The notes: a model not told the origin generated them from the sequence alone. Positions 30,586 through 38,686 are shown, counted from the stretch's first letter. The stretch: 42,963 nucleotides of DNA from an uncultured Senegalimassilia sp. (GCF_934632265.1 NZ_CAKTYH010000004.1:1-42963); one strand, 5' to 3'. Program-made: numbers and translations.

Positions 30586-30809
30586 TCGTCCTCCCACCTG
30601 ACGGTTCCATCGTCGTACTCGGCCTTGAGCCAGTCCAGATACTCGCCCCATGAGCCGAAGTCCCGCACCCAGCGCGATTCGAACGCGCACGTGGTGAAGG
30701 GGTTGCACTCGCTCAACGAGATTTTGAACCGCCGCCCGTCGCGCATCATGCGCACCTCCATGCGCATCGCGGCCTCGGGCGTGCCGAAGTACCGCTCCAA
30801 GTTAGTCAA
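30582..30809 (-). CDS. Conserved small phage protein
   Basis: 75 residues: MTNLERYFGTPEAAMRMEVRMMRDGRRFKISLSECNPFTTCAFESRWVRDFGSWGEYLDWLKAEYDDG. A recurrent small phage protein by style (short start, a Trp-rich DWL ending) but with no functional domain I can name. Confidence 0.7.
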   Translation of the reverse strand: MTNLERYFGTPEAAMRMEVRMMRDGRRFKISLSECNPFTTCAFESRWVRDFGSWGEYLDWLKAEYDDGTVRWEDE

Positions 30810-30820
30810 TCCGCCACCTC

Positions 30821-30949
30821 CTACCAGCAGGCGAGCAGGGCCAGAAGCACCAGCCCCGCCGCCAGCATGCGGATCGCGTAAAGCTCAATGGACAGCACCG
30901 CCAGCAGCAGCGCCACGGCAAGCGCGGCTAGGGCTTGAAGTGCTCGCAA
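30821..30949 (-). CDS. Possible small membrane protein
   Basis: From TTG 30949, or GTG 30916, a reading frame gives AVALLLAVLSIELYAIRMLAAGLVLLALLACW, two membrane helices. GGGGGCGAG precedes the TTG. The start codon is not settled, and the frame overlaps the upstream gene by 22 bases. Reported with reserve. Confidence 0.45.
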   Translation of the reverse strand: MRALQALAALAVALLLAVLSIELYAIRMLAAGLVLLALLACW

Positions 30950-31221
30950 GCTATCTCGCCCCCGTCCCTCAGATGATCGAGCGCCCAGTCCACGGCCTTG
31001 TTAGCCGTGTCTGCCATGCTCTTGCCCGTAAGCTCCTCGTTGGCGATCGCGGCCTCAAGTTCAAGGACGCACACGCCGTCGTCTCCGTCGGCGGGATTGA
31101 ACCACCTGCACTCGCAGCACGGCTCAGGCTCCTCCCGGTTCCACGGCGCGTTCGGGTCTCCCTCGAAGCAGCCTGGCGGCAGGTTCCAGCCGCTATGAGG
31201 TTCGCAGTCTGCCATGCTCAT
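30928..31221 (-). CDS. Hypothetical Cys-rich protein
   Basis: 97 residues with PCCECRWFNPADGDDGVCVLELEAA and a C-terminal ACEHFKP; the Cys set could form a small zinc ribbon. Overlaps both neighbours by a few bases. Confidence 0.7.
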   Translation of the reverse strand: MSMADCEPHSGWNLPPGCFEGDPNAPWNREEPEPCCECRWFNPADGDDGVCVLELEAAIANEELTGKSMADTANKAVDWALDHLRDGGEIACEHFKP

Positions 31222-31550
31222 GAGGCATCACCGCGACACGGGAGGTCGTACCCGATGATCTCAAGGTCGTAGGCCACGGCTGCGGCACGCTCGACCTTGC
31301 AGCCACGGGCGTTCTCCCAGCCCTCGCACAGGTACACGGCGTCGCATTCGGCCATCTTCGCGAGGCTCTGGCTTATGTAGTACAGCGGCACGTTCACCAC
31401 CTTGGGCGGAACCGTGAGGCCGTCCTTGAAGTACGTGTTAACGACCTCGTAGCCGCGCTTCTCAAGCTCCGCAACGGCCTTGGCTCGTTCCTCTTCGATC
31501 TGCTTCTCGCCAAGCCCGTTCATGGGCTGGACGATCATCGCCTTCTTCAT
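31218..31550 (-). CDS. DUF4406-like protein
   Basis: 110 residues: MKKAMIVQPMNGLGEKQIEEERAKAVAELEKRGYEVVN, PLYYISQSLAKMAECDAVYLCEGWENARGCKVERAAAVAY. This is the DUF4406/deoxyribosyltransferase-like fold that hydrolyses or binds nucleotides. Role in the phage is unknown but fits nucleotide management next to MazG. Confidence 0.8.
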   Translation of the reverse strand: MKKAMIVQPMNGLGEKQIEEERAKAVAELEKRGYEVVNTYFKDGLTVPPKVVNVPLYYISQSLAKMAECDAVYLCEGWENARGCKVERAAAVAYDLEIIGYDLPCRGDAS

Positions 31551-31723
31551 TTCTGCTCCTCTCGCACGTTGCTATAGTCGATTTCGTCGCGGCACTTTTC
31601 GCAGACCTCGCCGACGCGCTTCTTGTTGTCCTTCCAAAATTCGCGCGGGTAGCACGTGAAAAACGGATTGAGGTACGTTCTGCCGCATCGGGCGCACGTC
31701 CATTCATACGGGTCGCAGCTCAC
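31547..31723 (-). CDS. Small zinc-ribbon protein
   Basis: 58 residues from GTG 31723; the GTGA overlap with the methyltransferase stop and the ATGA overlap with the next gene show tight coupling. Two CxxC knuckles (TCARCGRT and VCEKCRDE) around a Phe/Tyr-rich middle. Too short for most gene callers. Confidence 0.75.
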   Translation of the reverse strand: MSCDPYEWTCARCGRTYLNPFFTCYPREFWKDNKKRVGEVCEKCRDEIDYSNVREEQK

Positions 31724-32058
31724 GAGATCTCACCCGCCTCGGCCATGGCGATCCTCTCGCCGATCCATCGCATCACGGGCACGGCCATGCTGTTGCCGAT
31801 CGCCTTGTAGCGAGGGCCGTCCGGGCACTCGTCTGCGGGCTTGCCGCGATAGGGAATCTTCGTCCAATCACTGGGGAAGCCTTGCAGCCGCTCGCACTCG
31901 CGCGGCGTGAGCCTTCGCACAACCATGTCTCCTCCTTCCTCGCTGAAAAGCGTCTGAGTGTTGCTGGTGGAGAGGGTGAGCGACACTTCATCGCTCACCA
32001 ACGCGCCCTTGCCGCCACCCGCGCATCCGCAGCGGACGAGCAGCGTGCAGGCGCTCAT
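31720..32058 (-). CDS. C5 cytosine methyltransferase, C-terminal half (split)
   Basis: 112 residues from ATG 32058, inside the ATGA that also stops the N-terminal half. It has the end of the target region, motif IX as LTPRECERLQGFPSDWT and motif X as KAIGNSMAVPVMRWIGERIA. Together with the N-terminal piece it makes a full m5C enzyme; alone it lacks the cofactor and catalytic motifs. The two may assemble, as in M.AquI and M.EcoHK31I. Confidence 0.85.
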   Translation of the reverse strand: MSACTLLVRCGCAGGGKGALVSDEVSLTLSTSNTQTLFSEEGGDMVVRRLTPRECERLQGFPSDWTKIPYRGKPADECPDGPRYKAIGNSMAVPVMRWIGERIAMAEAGEIS

Positions 32059-32870
32059 ATGCACACCGACGGCGCGTCGCCGCCCACCTTGAGCGTGCCC
32101 ACCATGTCGTATCCGATCGCCGTGTTGGCGTTGAGGTCGGCCATCGTTATCGGCTCGTCGATGGGGTACACGGCTGGGTTGTGCCAGTCTGCGGTTAGCG
32201 TGGGGGACTGCTCGGGTTCCGCGCCTACTCCTCCCGCGCCTGCTCCCTGGTGGTACTTGAAGCCTGCGCTACGAGGGCTTCTTCCAGCCTCTTCGGCAAG
32301 GCTCGCCCTCTTTTCCGCGCTCGATTCAAGATCCCCTCGCATGCTCTCCGGCTCAATGAGTACGCCGACGGGGGGGCAGGCTCCAAGATGTCCGACAAGA
32401 AAGAGACGGCGGCGTCTTTGGGCCACTCCGAAAAATTGCGCATCGAGTATGCGCCACGCCAGGCCGTACCCGAGCTTGTCCATTTCGGACAGGAGCTGTC
32501 GGAAAGCCTCCCCATTCTCGCTTGAGAGCGCTCCCGGGACGTTTTCCCAAAGAAACCATCGAGGACGTATCTCACGTACCGCCCGAATGTACTCGAACAT
32601 GAGTCCTGACTCACCTTGCAACCCCTCCCGTTTGCCCGCGATCGAGAAGGACTGGCACGGGCTTCCGCCAACCACCAGATCCACCTTGTTGCGGTACTTC
32701 TTCCAGTTCATCTTGGTAACGTCGCCGATATTCGGAACCTCTGGGTACCGCTCGGCCAACACGGCGCTGGGGAACTCGTCGAACTCGGCGAAGCACGCAG
32801 GCTCCCAGCCAAGCGGCTCCCACGCCACGGTTGCGGCCTCTATGCCGCTGAAAAGCGAGACGTACTTCAT
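32055..32870 (-). CDS. C5 cytosine methyltransferase, N-terminal half (split)
   Basis: 271 residues. Motif I VSLFSGIEAATVAWE, motif IV GGSPCQSFSIAG with catalytic C72, motif VI WENVPGAL, motif VIII QRRRRLFLVG. Motifs IX and X are missing and lie in the next reading frame, reached at an ATATGA overlap. The product would methylate cytosine C5 to guard phage DNA from host restriction if paired with the other half. Confidence 0.88.
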   Translation of the reverse strand: MKYVSLFSGIEAATVAWEPLGWEPACFAEFDEFPSAVLAERYPEVPNIGDVTKMNWKKYRNKVDLVVGGSPCQSFSIAGKREGLQGESGLMFEYIRAVREIRPRWFLWENVPGALSSENGEAFRQLLSEMDKLGYGLAWRILDAQFFGVAQRRRRLFLVGHLGACPPVGVLIEPESMRGDLESSAEKRASLAEEAGRSPRSAGFKYHQGAGAGGVGAEPEQSPTLTADWHNPAVYPIDEPITMADLNANTAIGYDMVGTLKVGGDAPSVCI

Positions 32871-33187
32871 TGGTGCGCCCCCAATGCTTGCTCGACGAGC
32901 ATGAAGAAGCGGCGCTCGGCGTTGTCCGACGGGTTGCGCTTTCGCATGTCGGCGATCTTCAGCAGCTCGTCTTCCTCATAATGGGTGGCGTCCCAATCGA
33001 CCTCGGGCCAGTCGTAGCAGGAGCAGTGCCAGCCCTCAAGCAAGATGTAGCCTTTGTCGTAATAGTCATCGCTTCTATCGCCGGCATAGATCAGCATGTA
33101 GCGCTCTTCGCTGTAATCGGGCTCGCTTTGGGCCGCGCAGATGATGCGCCACGGCTCGATAGTTTTCGGCGCCTCGACGGTTTTCAT
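32867..33187 (-). CDS. Hypothetical acidic aromatic protein
   Basis: 106 residues with YMLIYAGDRSDDYYDKGYILLEGWHCSCYDWPEVDWDATHYEEDELLKIADM. The pattern (WHCSCYDWPEVDWDAT) recurs in phage early regions near methyltransferases. Start overlaps the upstream gene by 4 bases. Confidence 0.75.
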   Translation of the reverse strand: MKTVEAPKTIEPWRIICAAQSEPDYSEERYMLIYAGDRSDDYYDKGYILLEGWHCSCYDWPEVDWDATHYEEDELLKIADMRKRNPSDNAERRFFMLVEQALGAHQ

Positions 33188-33432
33188 GACTCGTCACCGT
33201 CCTCGGCCTTTGGCGGTTTCTGCTCGAATCGACACCACCTGGTTCCGCGCACGAGGCGAGATTTCGCGATGGCGTAGGTCTCGCCTTTCATTCGCTCCGT
33301 GTAGTCGCGGAACGCCGGGCATGCGCAATAGATCATCGTGCCGTCGAAAGGCTTGAATCTCGAATGCATGCACTTGATGCATGACGGCGTTCTGTACTTC
33401 CTAATCTCCCTGATCGTGTTCTTGATCTTCAT
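33184..33432 (-). CDS. Hypothetical zinc-binding-like protein
   Basis: 82 residues, basic, with CIKCMHSRF and MIYCACPAF, a possible four-Cys zinc site, and a charged C-terminus. Family unknown. Confidence 0.75.
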   Translation of the reverse strand: MKIKNTIREIRKYRTPSCIKCMHSRFKPFDGTMIYCACPAFRDYTERMKGETYAIAKSRLVRGTRWCRFEQKPPKAEDGDES

Positions 33433-33610
33433 GAGCCTTCACCTCGTTTCTCCCGTGAATGAACCGCTGCACCTCAACGCTGCAATCGCGGCACAGGTCG
33501 AAGCTCTCGATTTCGCTGGGCCAAAGCGCCCCACGGAACGTGCCGTGGGGGTCGTCGCCGATAATCAACTCGCCGCATTTGTCGCAGCGCATGCACTTGA
33601 CCTTGCTCAT
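33401..33610 (-). CDS. Small zinc-finger-like protein
   Basis: 69 residues from ATG 33610. MSKVKCMRCDKCGELIIGDD and DLCRDCSVEVQRFIHGRNE give a two-knuckle zinc site. Overlaps its neighbour by 32 bases in another frame. Confidence 0.75.
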   Translation of the reverse strand: MSKVKCMRCDKCGELIIGDDPHGTFRGALWPSEIESFDLCRDCSVEVQRFIHGRNEVKAHEDQEHDQGD

Positions 33611-33837
33611 GCGCCATCGCCTCCGAGCTTCGCGCCGCACATCGGGCAGTAGCTGATGTCCTTCGTGTAGCAGTAGTCGCCGTTGTAGAGGCTGATGCCG
33701 ATCACGTACGGCTCCTTCGCGGGGCCTTCCTTGCCGAGCACGCACAGGCGCTCTACCGATATGTCGTCGATGTCGCAGGCGCGGCCCTCTGCACTGGCGA
33801 ACAGGGTTCGCCCTTCCTCGCAGTACTCGCAGCTCAT
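33607..33837 (-). CDS. Small Cys-rich protein
   Basis: 76 residues from ATG 33837. MSCEYCEEGRTLF and SYCPMCGAKLGGD, two CxxC pairs at the ends with a short ligand or beta core (EPYVIGISLYNGDYCYTKD) between. A zinc-ribbon-like protein of a type seen in many phages. Confidence 0.78.
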   Translation of the reverse strand: MSCEYCEEGRTLFASAEGRACDIDDISVERLCVLGKEGPAKEPYVIGISLYNGDYCYTKDISYCPMCGAKLGGDGA

Positions 33838-34049
33838 GCCATCACCCCCGCGAGGCATCCGGGGAATGTGCCCGTCAGGTCGATGCACGTGCCGTCATCG
33901 TCGACGGCGAAGCACTGGTAGCTGTCCTCGGTCATGGCCTCGACCTGCTTCAGCGCGTCCTCTCGCGTCTCGGCCTCGCCGATCTTGATGCCAGCCCTGT
34001 AGGCGCTCGCGTAGCTCTGGCAAAGCGAGCGCTCGTAGATCCCTATCAT
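33834..34049 (-). CDS. Hypothetical small protein
   Basis: 71 residues from ATG 34049: MIGIYERSLCQSYASAYRAGIKIGEAETREDALKQVEAMTEDSYQCFAVDDDG. No family seen. Overlaps by four bases at each end. Confidence 0.7.
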   Translation of the reverse strand: MIGIYERSLCQSYASAYRAGIKIGEAETREDALKQVEAMTEDSYQCFAVDDDGTCIDLTGTFPGCLAGVMA

Positions 34050-34441
34050 TCCTGGCCCGCCTTCCACTCGTTGACCAGCTCGTCGTACTCCTCTCGGAAC
34101 TCTGGCTCGAAATAGGCGATGAACTCGCTCTTGGTCATGCCGCAGCGCAGGCTTGAGTAGCCGACGTGCTCGATGCACCAGTCAGAGAACGGAATGAGCT
34201 TGCCGCCGTCGTCCACGCTCGTGCGGTAGCCGGTGCCGTCGCGGTAGAGCTTACGGCGGCCTTCCTTGCGGATGGCCTGCTCGACCTTCGAGGCATCGCG
34301 CTCGCCGCGCTCCATGAGCTTGCCGCGCAGCTCCTCTGCCTCGTCCTGCGCCTGCTCAAGCTTGCCGCGCAGCCAATCGCGCTCAGCCCGCGCCTGCTCC
34401 AACTGGTCGAGCACGTACTGCTCGCATGTCTTGATCTCCAT
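34046..34441 (-). CDS. Hypothetical coiled-coil protein
   Basis: 131 residues. Residues 1-60 are a coiled coil (YVLDQLEQARAERDWLRGKLEQAQDEAEELRGKL); the rest is soluble with SDWCIEHVGYSSLRCGMTKSEF. Unknown function. Confidence 0.75.
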   Translation of the reverse strand: MEIKTCEQYVLDQLEQARAERDWLRGKLEQAQDEAEELRGKLMERGERDASKVEQAIRKEGRRKLYRDGTGYRTSVDDGGKLIPFSDWCIEHVGYSSLRCGMTKSEFIAYFEPEFREEYDELVNEWKAGQE

Positions 34442-34444
34442 GGG

Positions 34445-34900
34445 TTACATCCCTTCACGTATCATCTCGTTGCCGTCACGGTCTGTGATCAGCCAATATC
34501 CGTATTCGTAGAGGCCAGGGCTGTGCGGCTCGTAGACCTGCAACAGCTGGCCCGTCCACCAGGCCTCCTCGTAGACCGGATGCCGCCAGCGCCACTCGGC
34601 CTTGAGCCGCGCTCCGCCGTGGAACTTGTCGTGGCATCCGGTGGTGCCGCTGCCGCAGAGGCAGAACAGCGGGCTTCGCAAGTCCCAGGTGCCGCACGGC
34701 GTCACCAGGCGGAAAATCTCGCCCCAAGAGCGGTGCGCCACGTGGTGGACGCTTCCCGCACGCCCGCCGCAGACGCAGCATCGGGGCGAAAGCGCCTCGT
34801 AGGCCTTTCCATGGGTGTAGTGCGCCCCCAGGTGAGGCTTGCCGTAAAGCTCGGCTCGCTCCTTGGGGTAGCCGCGAAGCACCCCTGCATCGAGGATCAT
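34445..34900 (-). CDS. HNH-like zinc protein
   Basis: 151 residues. SPRCCVCGGRAGSVHHVAHRSWGE and CGSGTTGCHDKFHGG give the two knuckles plus HH and H of HNH-fold proteins, as in many phage recombination or lysis regions. Nuclease activity is plausible but the catalytic Asn position is not certain. Confidence 0.7.
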   Translation of the reverse strand: MILDAGVLRGYPKERAELYGKPHLGAHYTHGKAYEALSPRCCVCGGRAGSVHHVAHRSWGEIFRLVTPCGTWDLRSPLFCLCGSGTTGCHDKFHGGARLKAEWRWRHPVYEEAWWTGQLLQVYEPHSPGLYEYGYWLITDRDGNEMIREGM

Positions 34901-35610
34901 TGCAACCTCCCGTCCGGGCCGTCGAAGTGCACGACCCTCGCGCCGCCCCTGAGCCGCGACACGATGGCCTTGGCGGTGTCGGGGTCTCCCTGCTCGGCGA
35001 GCCTGCGCACGAGGTCGCTTGGCTTGTACTGCGTTGTTACCAGCGTGGGCAGCATCGCGGAGTAGCGCTGGTCAATCAAGCTGAAAAGGCTGTCGAGCAC
35101 GAAGCCCGTCGGCCTGCGCTTGCCCAGGTCGTCCACGATCAGGTAGCGCACCTCGGCGTAGCGCTTGAGCGGGTCGCCGCCGTCGTGGAAGCTGCGCTGG
35201 ATTTCGTCGAGGATGCGGTACATCGGGGCCATGAGCACCGACCGCTTGCCTCCCGCAAGGCGCTTGGCCACGGCTGCGGCGCACGTGGTCTTGCGCGTTC
35301 CCACGTCGCCCCATAGGTACACCCACTGGCCGTTCTTCATGCCGTCGGCGATCTCGGCGGCCAAGGGGTGGTCGAGGCTCATGTAGCGCTCGGGAACGCC
35401 GGCGCGCTTCCAGTCGTGCATGGCCTTGTCCTGAACCGCCTTGCGTGCGGCCTCCGCCTCGACCTGGCGCTCCTTCTCGCGCTCGGCCTCGGCGCCCGCG
35501 CAGCCGCACTGCTCGTAGCCGCAGAACAGCGTCCGCCCAGCGAGCCGCGTGGTGCGGGCCTTGAGGGTCGCGCCGCAGTGCGGGCACTCAGTCGTAGGCC
35601 GAAAATCCAT
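34897..35610 (-). CDS. DnaC-like helicase loader/ATPase
   Basis: 237 residues from ATG 35610. N-terminal zinc ribbon (ECPHCGATL, FCGYEQCGC), then an AAA+ core: WGDVGTRKTTCAAAVAKRL (Walker A; the usual GxGK is GTRK here), YLIVDDLGKRRPTGF (Walker B), LVTTQYKPSDL (sensor). A phage DnaC/IstB-like loader that recruits host DnaB to the origin. Confidence 0.88.
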   Translation of the reverse strand: MDFRPTTECPHCGATLKARTTRLAGRTLFCGYEQCGCAGAEAEREKERQVEAEAARKAVQDKAMHDWKRAGVPERYMSLDHPLAAEIADGMKNGQWVYLWGDVGTRKTTCAAAVAKRLAGGKRSVLMAPMYRILDEIQRSFHDGGDPLKRYAEVRYLIVDDLGKRRPTGFVLDSLFSLIDQRYSAMLPTLVTTQYKPSDLVRRLAEQGDPDTAKAIVSRLRGGARVVHFDGPDGRLQ

Positions 35611-36202
35611 CGTCTGGCACCTCCTTCGCAATGCCGTTTTTGGGCTTCGAGGTGCGCAGCCATCGGCGCACCGTTGCCTTCCAATCCTTCATCGGCTGTT
35701 TGCCGACATGCCATCCGTTTGACTCGTAGTAGTCGCAGAAGTACTCGGGATCGAAGTCGATGGCGCGGAGGTCGAGGTTCTTCGTTGCGGCGTATTGCTG
35801 GGCATACTCGGACACCTCGGCAGGGGAAGGGGCGCGGAAACGCGCCGCCTTCCTTTTCTCCTTAGCTCCTTCCTTATCTACTTCTCTATCTCTTTCTCTA
35901 TCTGGGAGGGGTTTCGTAGACCCTTCCGCAGCATCGTTCGTAGCGTCTTCCGTAGGCTCGTTCGTAGGCTTCGAATCGCTGTACCGATTAGCCACGTTTG
36001 CGGCGTTCGTCCTGCTTTTCGAAATGCGCCCCTCGCAGCCCTTGAAAACCTTCATTCCGCTCTCGCTCAAACCCTTCGGTTCGATGCCTTCGAAGAAGTA
36101 GTCGAGCAGGGCCGTGTTCACCTTCCTTCGTTCGGCCTCCGGTAGAAGCGTCGTGAGGTCGTAGAAGGTGCGGTAGAAGTTCATCCGCTTTTCCTCAGCC
36201 AT
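35588..36202 (-). CDS. Phage replication initiator-like protein
   Basis: 204 residues from ATG 36202. N-terminus YRTFYDLTTLLPEAERRKVNTALLDYFFEGIEPKGL is DUF6291-like; the middle is a charged linker encoded by GATAGAGA-type repeats (PDRERDREVDKEG); the C-terminus FDPEYFCDYYESNGWHVGKQPMKDWKATVRRWLRT is common to phage replisome organisers. Sits before DnaC as a replication module. Confidence 0.8.
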   Translation of the reverse strand: MAEEKRMNFYRTFYDLTTLLPEAERRKVNTALLDYFFEGIEPKGLSESGMKVFKGCEGRISKSRTNAANVANRYSDSKPTNEPTEDATNDAAEGSTKPLPDRERDREVDKEGAKEKRKAARFRAPSPAEVSEYAQQYAATKNLDLRAIDFDPEYFCDYYESNGWHVGKQPMKDWKATVRRWLRTSKPKNGIAKEVPDDGFSAYD

Positions 36203-36238
36203 CGCCTTCACCGCCGATTTCCGCTCGCACGATGGCTC

Positions 36239-36778
36239 CTAAAACGGGATGTCGCCGTCGTACAGGCTTTCCTGGGCGGGCGGCATGGGCGCTTGCTGCG
36301 GCGCGTACTGTGCGGGCGCCTGCTGGTAGCCCTGCGGTGCCGTCGGGGCTTGCTGGTAGGCCTGCTGCGCGTTCCACTGCTGCGGCGCCGCCTGCGGGGC
36401 GGGCTGCGGCGCGTACTGCTGCTGGTATCCCTGCGGCGCTTGCTGGCCCTGCTTCTGGCTCATGAGCTCGATCTCGTCCACGATCACCTCAAGCTTGGAT
36501 CGGCGCTGGCCGTCCTTGTCCCAGCTCGAATAGCGCAGCTTGCCCTCGATGGCCACCTTCATGCCCTTGTGCAGGATGCGGCCCATGCTCTCGGCGCGGT
36601 TGCCGAACATCGTGCAGTCCACGAAGTTCGGGTAGTCTTCCCACTCGCCGGTTTGCTGGTTGCGGCGGCGGTCGTTGACGGCCACGCCGAAGCCCAGAAC
36701 CTGCATGCCGCCCTGGGTAGCCCGCAGCTCGGGGTCGCGGGTCAAGTTGCCGCTGATGTTCACTCGGTTGATCGACAT
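36239..36778 (-). CDS. ssb: Single-stranded DNA-binding protein
   Basis: 179 residues. OB fold: SINRVNISGNLTRDPELRATQGGMQVLGFGVAVNDRRRN, FVDCTMFGNRAE and VAIEGKLRYSSW. C-terminus is Gln/Pro/Ala-rich (QQYAPQPAPQ) and ends with the acidic tip DGDIPF that binds partner proteins. Adjacent ERF recombinase and replication genes agree. Confidence 0.95.
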   Translation of the reverse strand: MSINRVNISGNLTRDPELRATQGGMQVLGFGVAVNDRRRNQQTGEWEDYPNFVDCTMFGNRAESMGRILHKGMKVAIEGKLRYSSWDKDGQRRSKLEVIVDEIELMSQKQGQQAPQGYQQQYAPQPAPQAAPQQWNAQQAYQQAPTAPQGYQQAPAQYAPQQAPMPPAQESLYDGDIPF

Positions 36779-37126
36779 TTAGTAACTCCCTTCGCCCGTC
36801 CCGTTGGACCAGGTGCGCTTTATGTCCTCGTCGACGGTTCGGATCTTGAGCTTGTACACGTTTATCGCCTCTTGGCTCGCCTTGTAGAGCGCTTCGGAGC
36901 AGTCCCTGCGCTGCTTCAGCTCGGCTATGTCCTCCCGGCCTCGGCAGAGGTCGCTTATCACCGTCACGGGCGTTCCCTTGGATCGCTCCTCAAGAATCGC
37001 GATGCGCAGCGCCTTGCGGTACTCGGCCTCGTTCTCGGCGTACTGGCTTCCGCTGTTGCGCAGCGCCTGAAGCTCGTCCATGAGCCTGTCGAAGAGCTGC
37101 ATGCGCTCGGCGTAGAGGTCTTGCAT
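36779..37126 (-). CDS. Hypothetical helical protein
   Basis: 115 residues, coiled-coil-like (MQDLYAERMQLFDRLMDELQALRNSG) and Cys-poor. Between ERF and SSB, possibly an accessory to recombination; no family recognised. Confidence 0.75.
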   Translation of the reverse strand: MQDLYAERMQLFDRLMDELQALRNSGSQYAENEAEYRKALRIAILEERSKGTPVTVISDLCRGREDIAELKQRRDCSEALYKASQEAINVYKLKIRTVDEDIKRTWSNGTGEGSY

Positions 37127-37129
37127 GGC

Positions 37130-37699
37130 CTACACGACCTGCCATGCGGGGGACGGGCAGCACTCGGGGTTCGCCTTGAACTGCTCGTACTGCTGGCGGC
37201 TCTCGAAGACGTAGGAGGTGCCGCAGCTCTTGCACTTGGCGATGAACTGGCCAAACTCTGGCGGCTCCTTCTCGGCGTGCTTCTCGGTTCCCATGAGCGT
37301 GTCTGGGTCTGAGGTGCCATCGATGTCGAACGCTCCGCAAAGCGCGTACTTTCTGGCATAGCTGGATGCGCTGCCCGTGACCTGCGCCTCGTTCATTCCC
37401 TTCTGGCTCAAAGGCTCGCGGGCGTAGGCCGTCACGTCCATGGGATCGCCGTGGCCGTCCTCGAAGAACAGGCGGCACGTGGCCTCGACGTAGTAGCGCT
37501 CGCCGATCTGCACGATGCTGTCGTTGAGCGTGAAGGCTATGCCCGCCTCCTTGCACGGCTCCTTGAGCGCCGCCACGATGTCCTCCATCGAGCGGTAGTA
37601 GAAGTTGCCGTGGGCGTTGTAGCGTGCTTTAGGCACAACTACGGATCGCTGCACCTGGGCCACGGCCTCGGCCAGCGTCATGTGCTTGTCTTCTGCCAT
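37130..37699 (-). CDS. ERF-family single-strand annealing protein
   Basis: 189 residues. AEAVAQVQRSVVVPKARYNAHGNFYYRSMEDIVAALKE and MNEAQVTGSASSYARKYALCGAFDIDGTSDPD are the conserved ERF regions. C-terminal CKSCGTSYVF.../CCP forms a zinc-ribbon add-on. It anneals ssDNA for phage recombination with SSB and RusA next door. Confidence 0.9.
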   Translation of the reverse strand: MAEDKHMTLAEAVAQVQRSVVVPKARYNAHGNFYYRSMEDIVAALKEPCKEAGIAFTLNDSIVQIGERYYVEATCRLFFEDGHGDPMDVTAYAREPLSQKGMNEAQVTGSASSYARKYALCGAFDIDGTSDPDTLMGTEKHAEKEPPEFGQFIAKCKSCGTSYVFESRQQYEQFKANPECCPSPAWQVV

Positions 37700-37702
37700 C
37701 GT

Positions 37703-38686
37703 CTACTCCATCCTCGCCGCCACCTGGGCTGGCGTGCCCCGGCGGATGCTTCCGGTGATTCCCTGCGCCTTGAGTACGGATGCGAGCGCCTGCATCTGCG
37801 ATCGCGTGGCGCTCGGCACCTCGACCGTCCACGCCTCCAAAGGCTCCGCGACCGGTGCTGGCATGGGTGCCGGCATTGGTGCGGGCATTGGCACTGGCGC
37901 GGGCATCGGCTCAGGCTCGGGCGCTGCGATCGGCTCTGGCTCAGGCTCTGGTTCAGGTTCAGGCTCCGGCTCAGGCTCGGGTGCCATGGCCGCCTTCAGC
38001 TCGGCGATTCGCTGGTCTTCCTCGTCGGCCAGACGCGCCGCGTTCAAGGCGGCTCCGAGGTCGAGCGTGCGGAAGAACTCGCGCTCCGCGTCGGCGTAGT
38101 GCGGCATCGCCTCCTGCTGGGCCTTGAGCGTTTCCCAGTCTCTGGCCACGTCGGACACCTTGGCCTCAAGCGCCTGCTGCGCCTTGATCTCGCCGAAGGT
38201 CTTGTTGAGCCACTGCGGCTCATGCAGGCGCTCGTAGGGGACGACCGGCGCGAGCAGCCCCGCGAACTCCTCGTAGTGCTGCTGTAGGCGCGAGTAGAGC
38301 GCGTCCTTGCGCGTCTGCTCGGCCTCGTCAAGCTGCGCCTTGATGGCATCGGTTGACTCGTCGATGATGGCCGTGATCTGCTTGCAGCGCCTCTCGAATG
38401 CGTCGAGCGGCTTGTTGTACTCGCGCTTCACGGCCTTGCGGCGCTCGTCGATCTCCTTCTTGATGCCGTTGAGGTAGCTGCGGTCGTGCTTGGCCTCCTT
38501 GACGGCCTGGGCGCTCGCGAGGTCGTAGGTGGCGCCCTCGTACTCGGCCACGACCTTCTTCACGTGGGCCTCCAACGCGTCCATGTTCGAAGCGATAGTG
38601 GCCTCGGTGTAGGTGACCTCAAGCGTGGTGGCCTCGGCCTCGATGACCTCTGCCTCGACCTGCTGCGGTTCGGTTTCCTTAGCCAT
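37703..38686 (-). CDS. DUF1351-like recombination-associated protein
   Basis: 327 residues. Residues 30-210 form a long helical/coiled domain (LNGIKKEIDERRKAVKREYNKPLDAFERRCKQITAIIDES), typical of DUF1351 next to ERF/RecT genes. Residues about 235-282 are Pro-Glu and Pro-Ala repeats; the C-terminus RSQMQALASVLKAQGITGSIRRG may bind DNA. The repeat tract can change length. Confidence 0.85.
   Translation of the reverse strand: MAKETEPQQVEAEVIEAEATTLEVTYTEATIASNMDALEAHVKKVVAEYEGATYDLASAQAVKEAKHDRSYLNGIKKEIDERRKAVKREYNKPLDAFERRCKQITAIIDESTDAIKAQLDEAEQTRKDALYSRLQQHYEEFAGLLAPVVPYERLHEPQWLNKTFGEIKAQQALEAKVSDVARDWETLKAQQEAMPHYADAEREFFRTLDLGAALNAARLADEEDQRIAELKAAMAPEPEPEPEPEPEPEPEPIAAPEPEPMPAPVPMPAPMPAPMPAPVAEPLEAWTVEVPSATRSQMQALASVLKAQGITGSIRRGTPAQVAARME
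37848..37980 (-). repeat. Hexanucleotide repeats coding Pro-Glu/Pro-Ala
   Basis: Two blocks inside the DUF1351-like gene: GGCATTGGTGCGGGC-type and GGCTCAGGCTCTGG-type 6-base units. They code PMPAP and EPEPEP strings. In-frame copy changes would lengthen or shorten the linker only. Confidence 0.8.
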
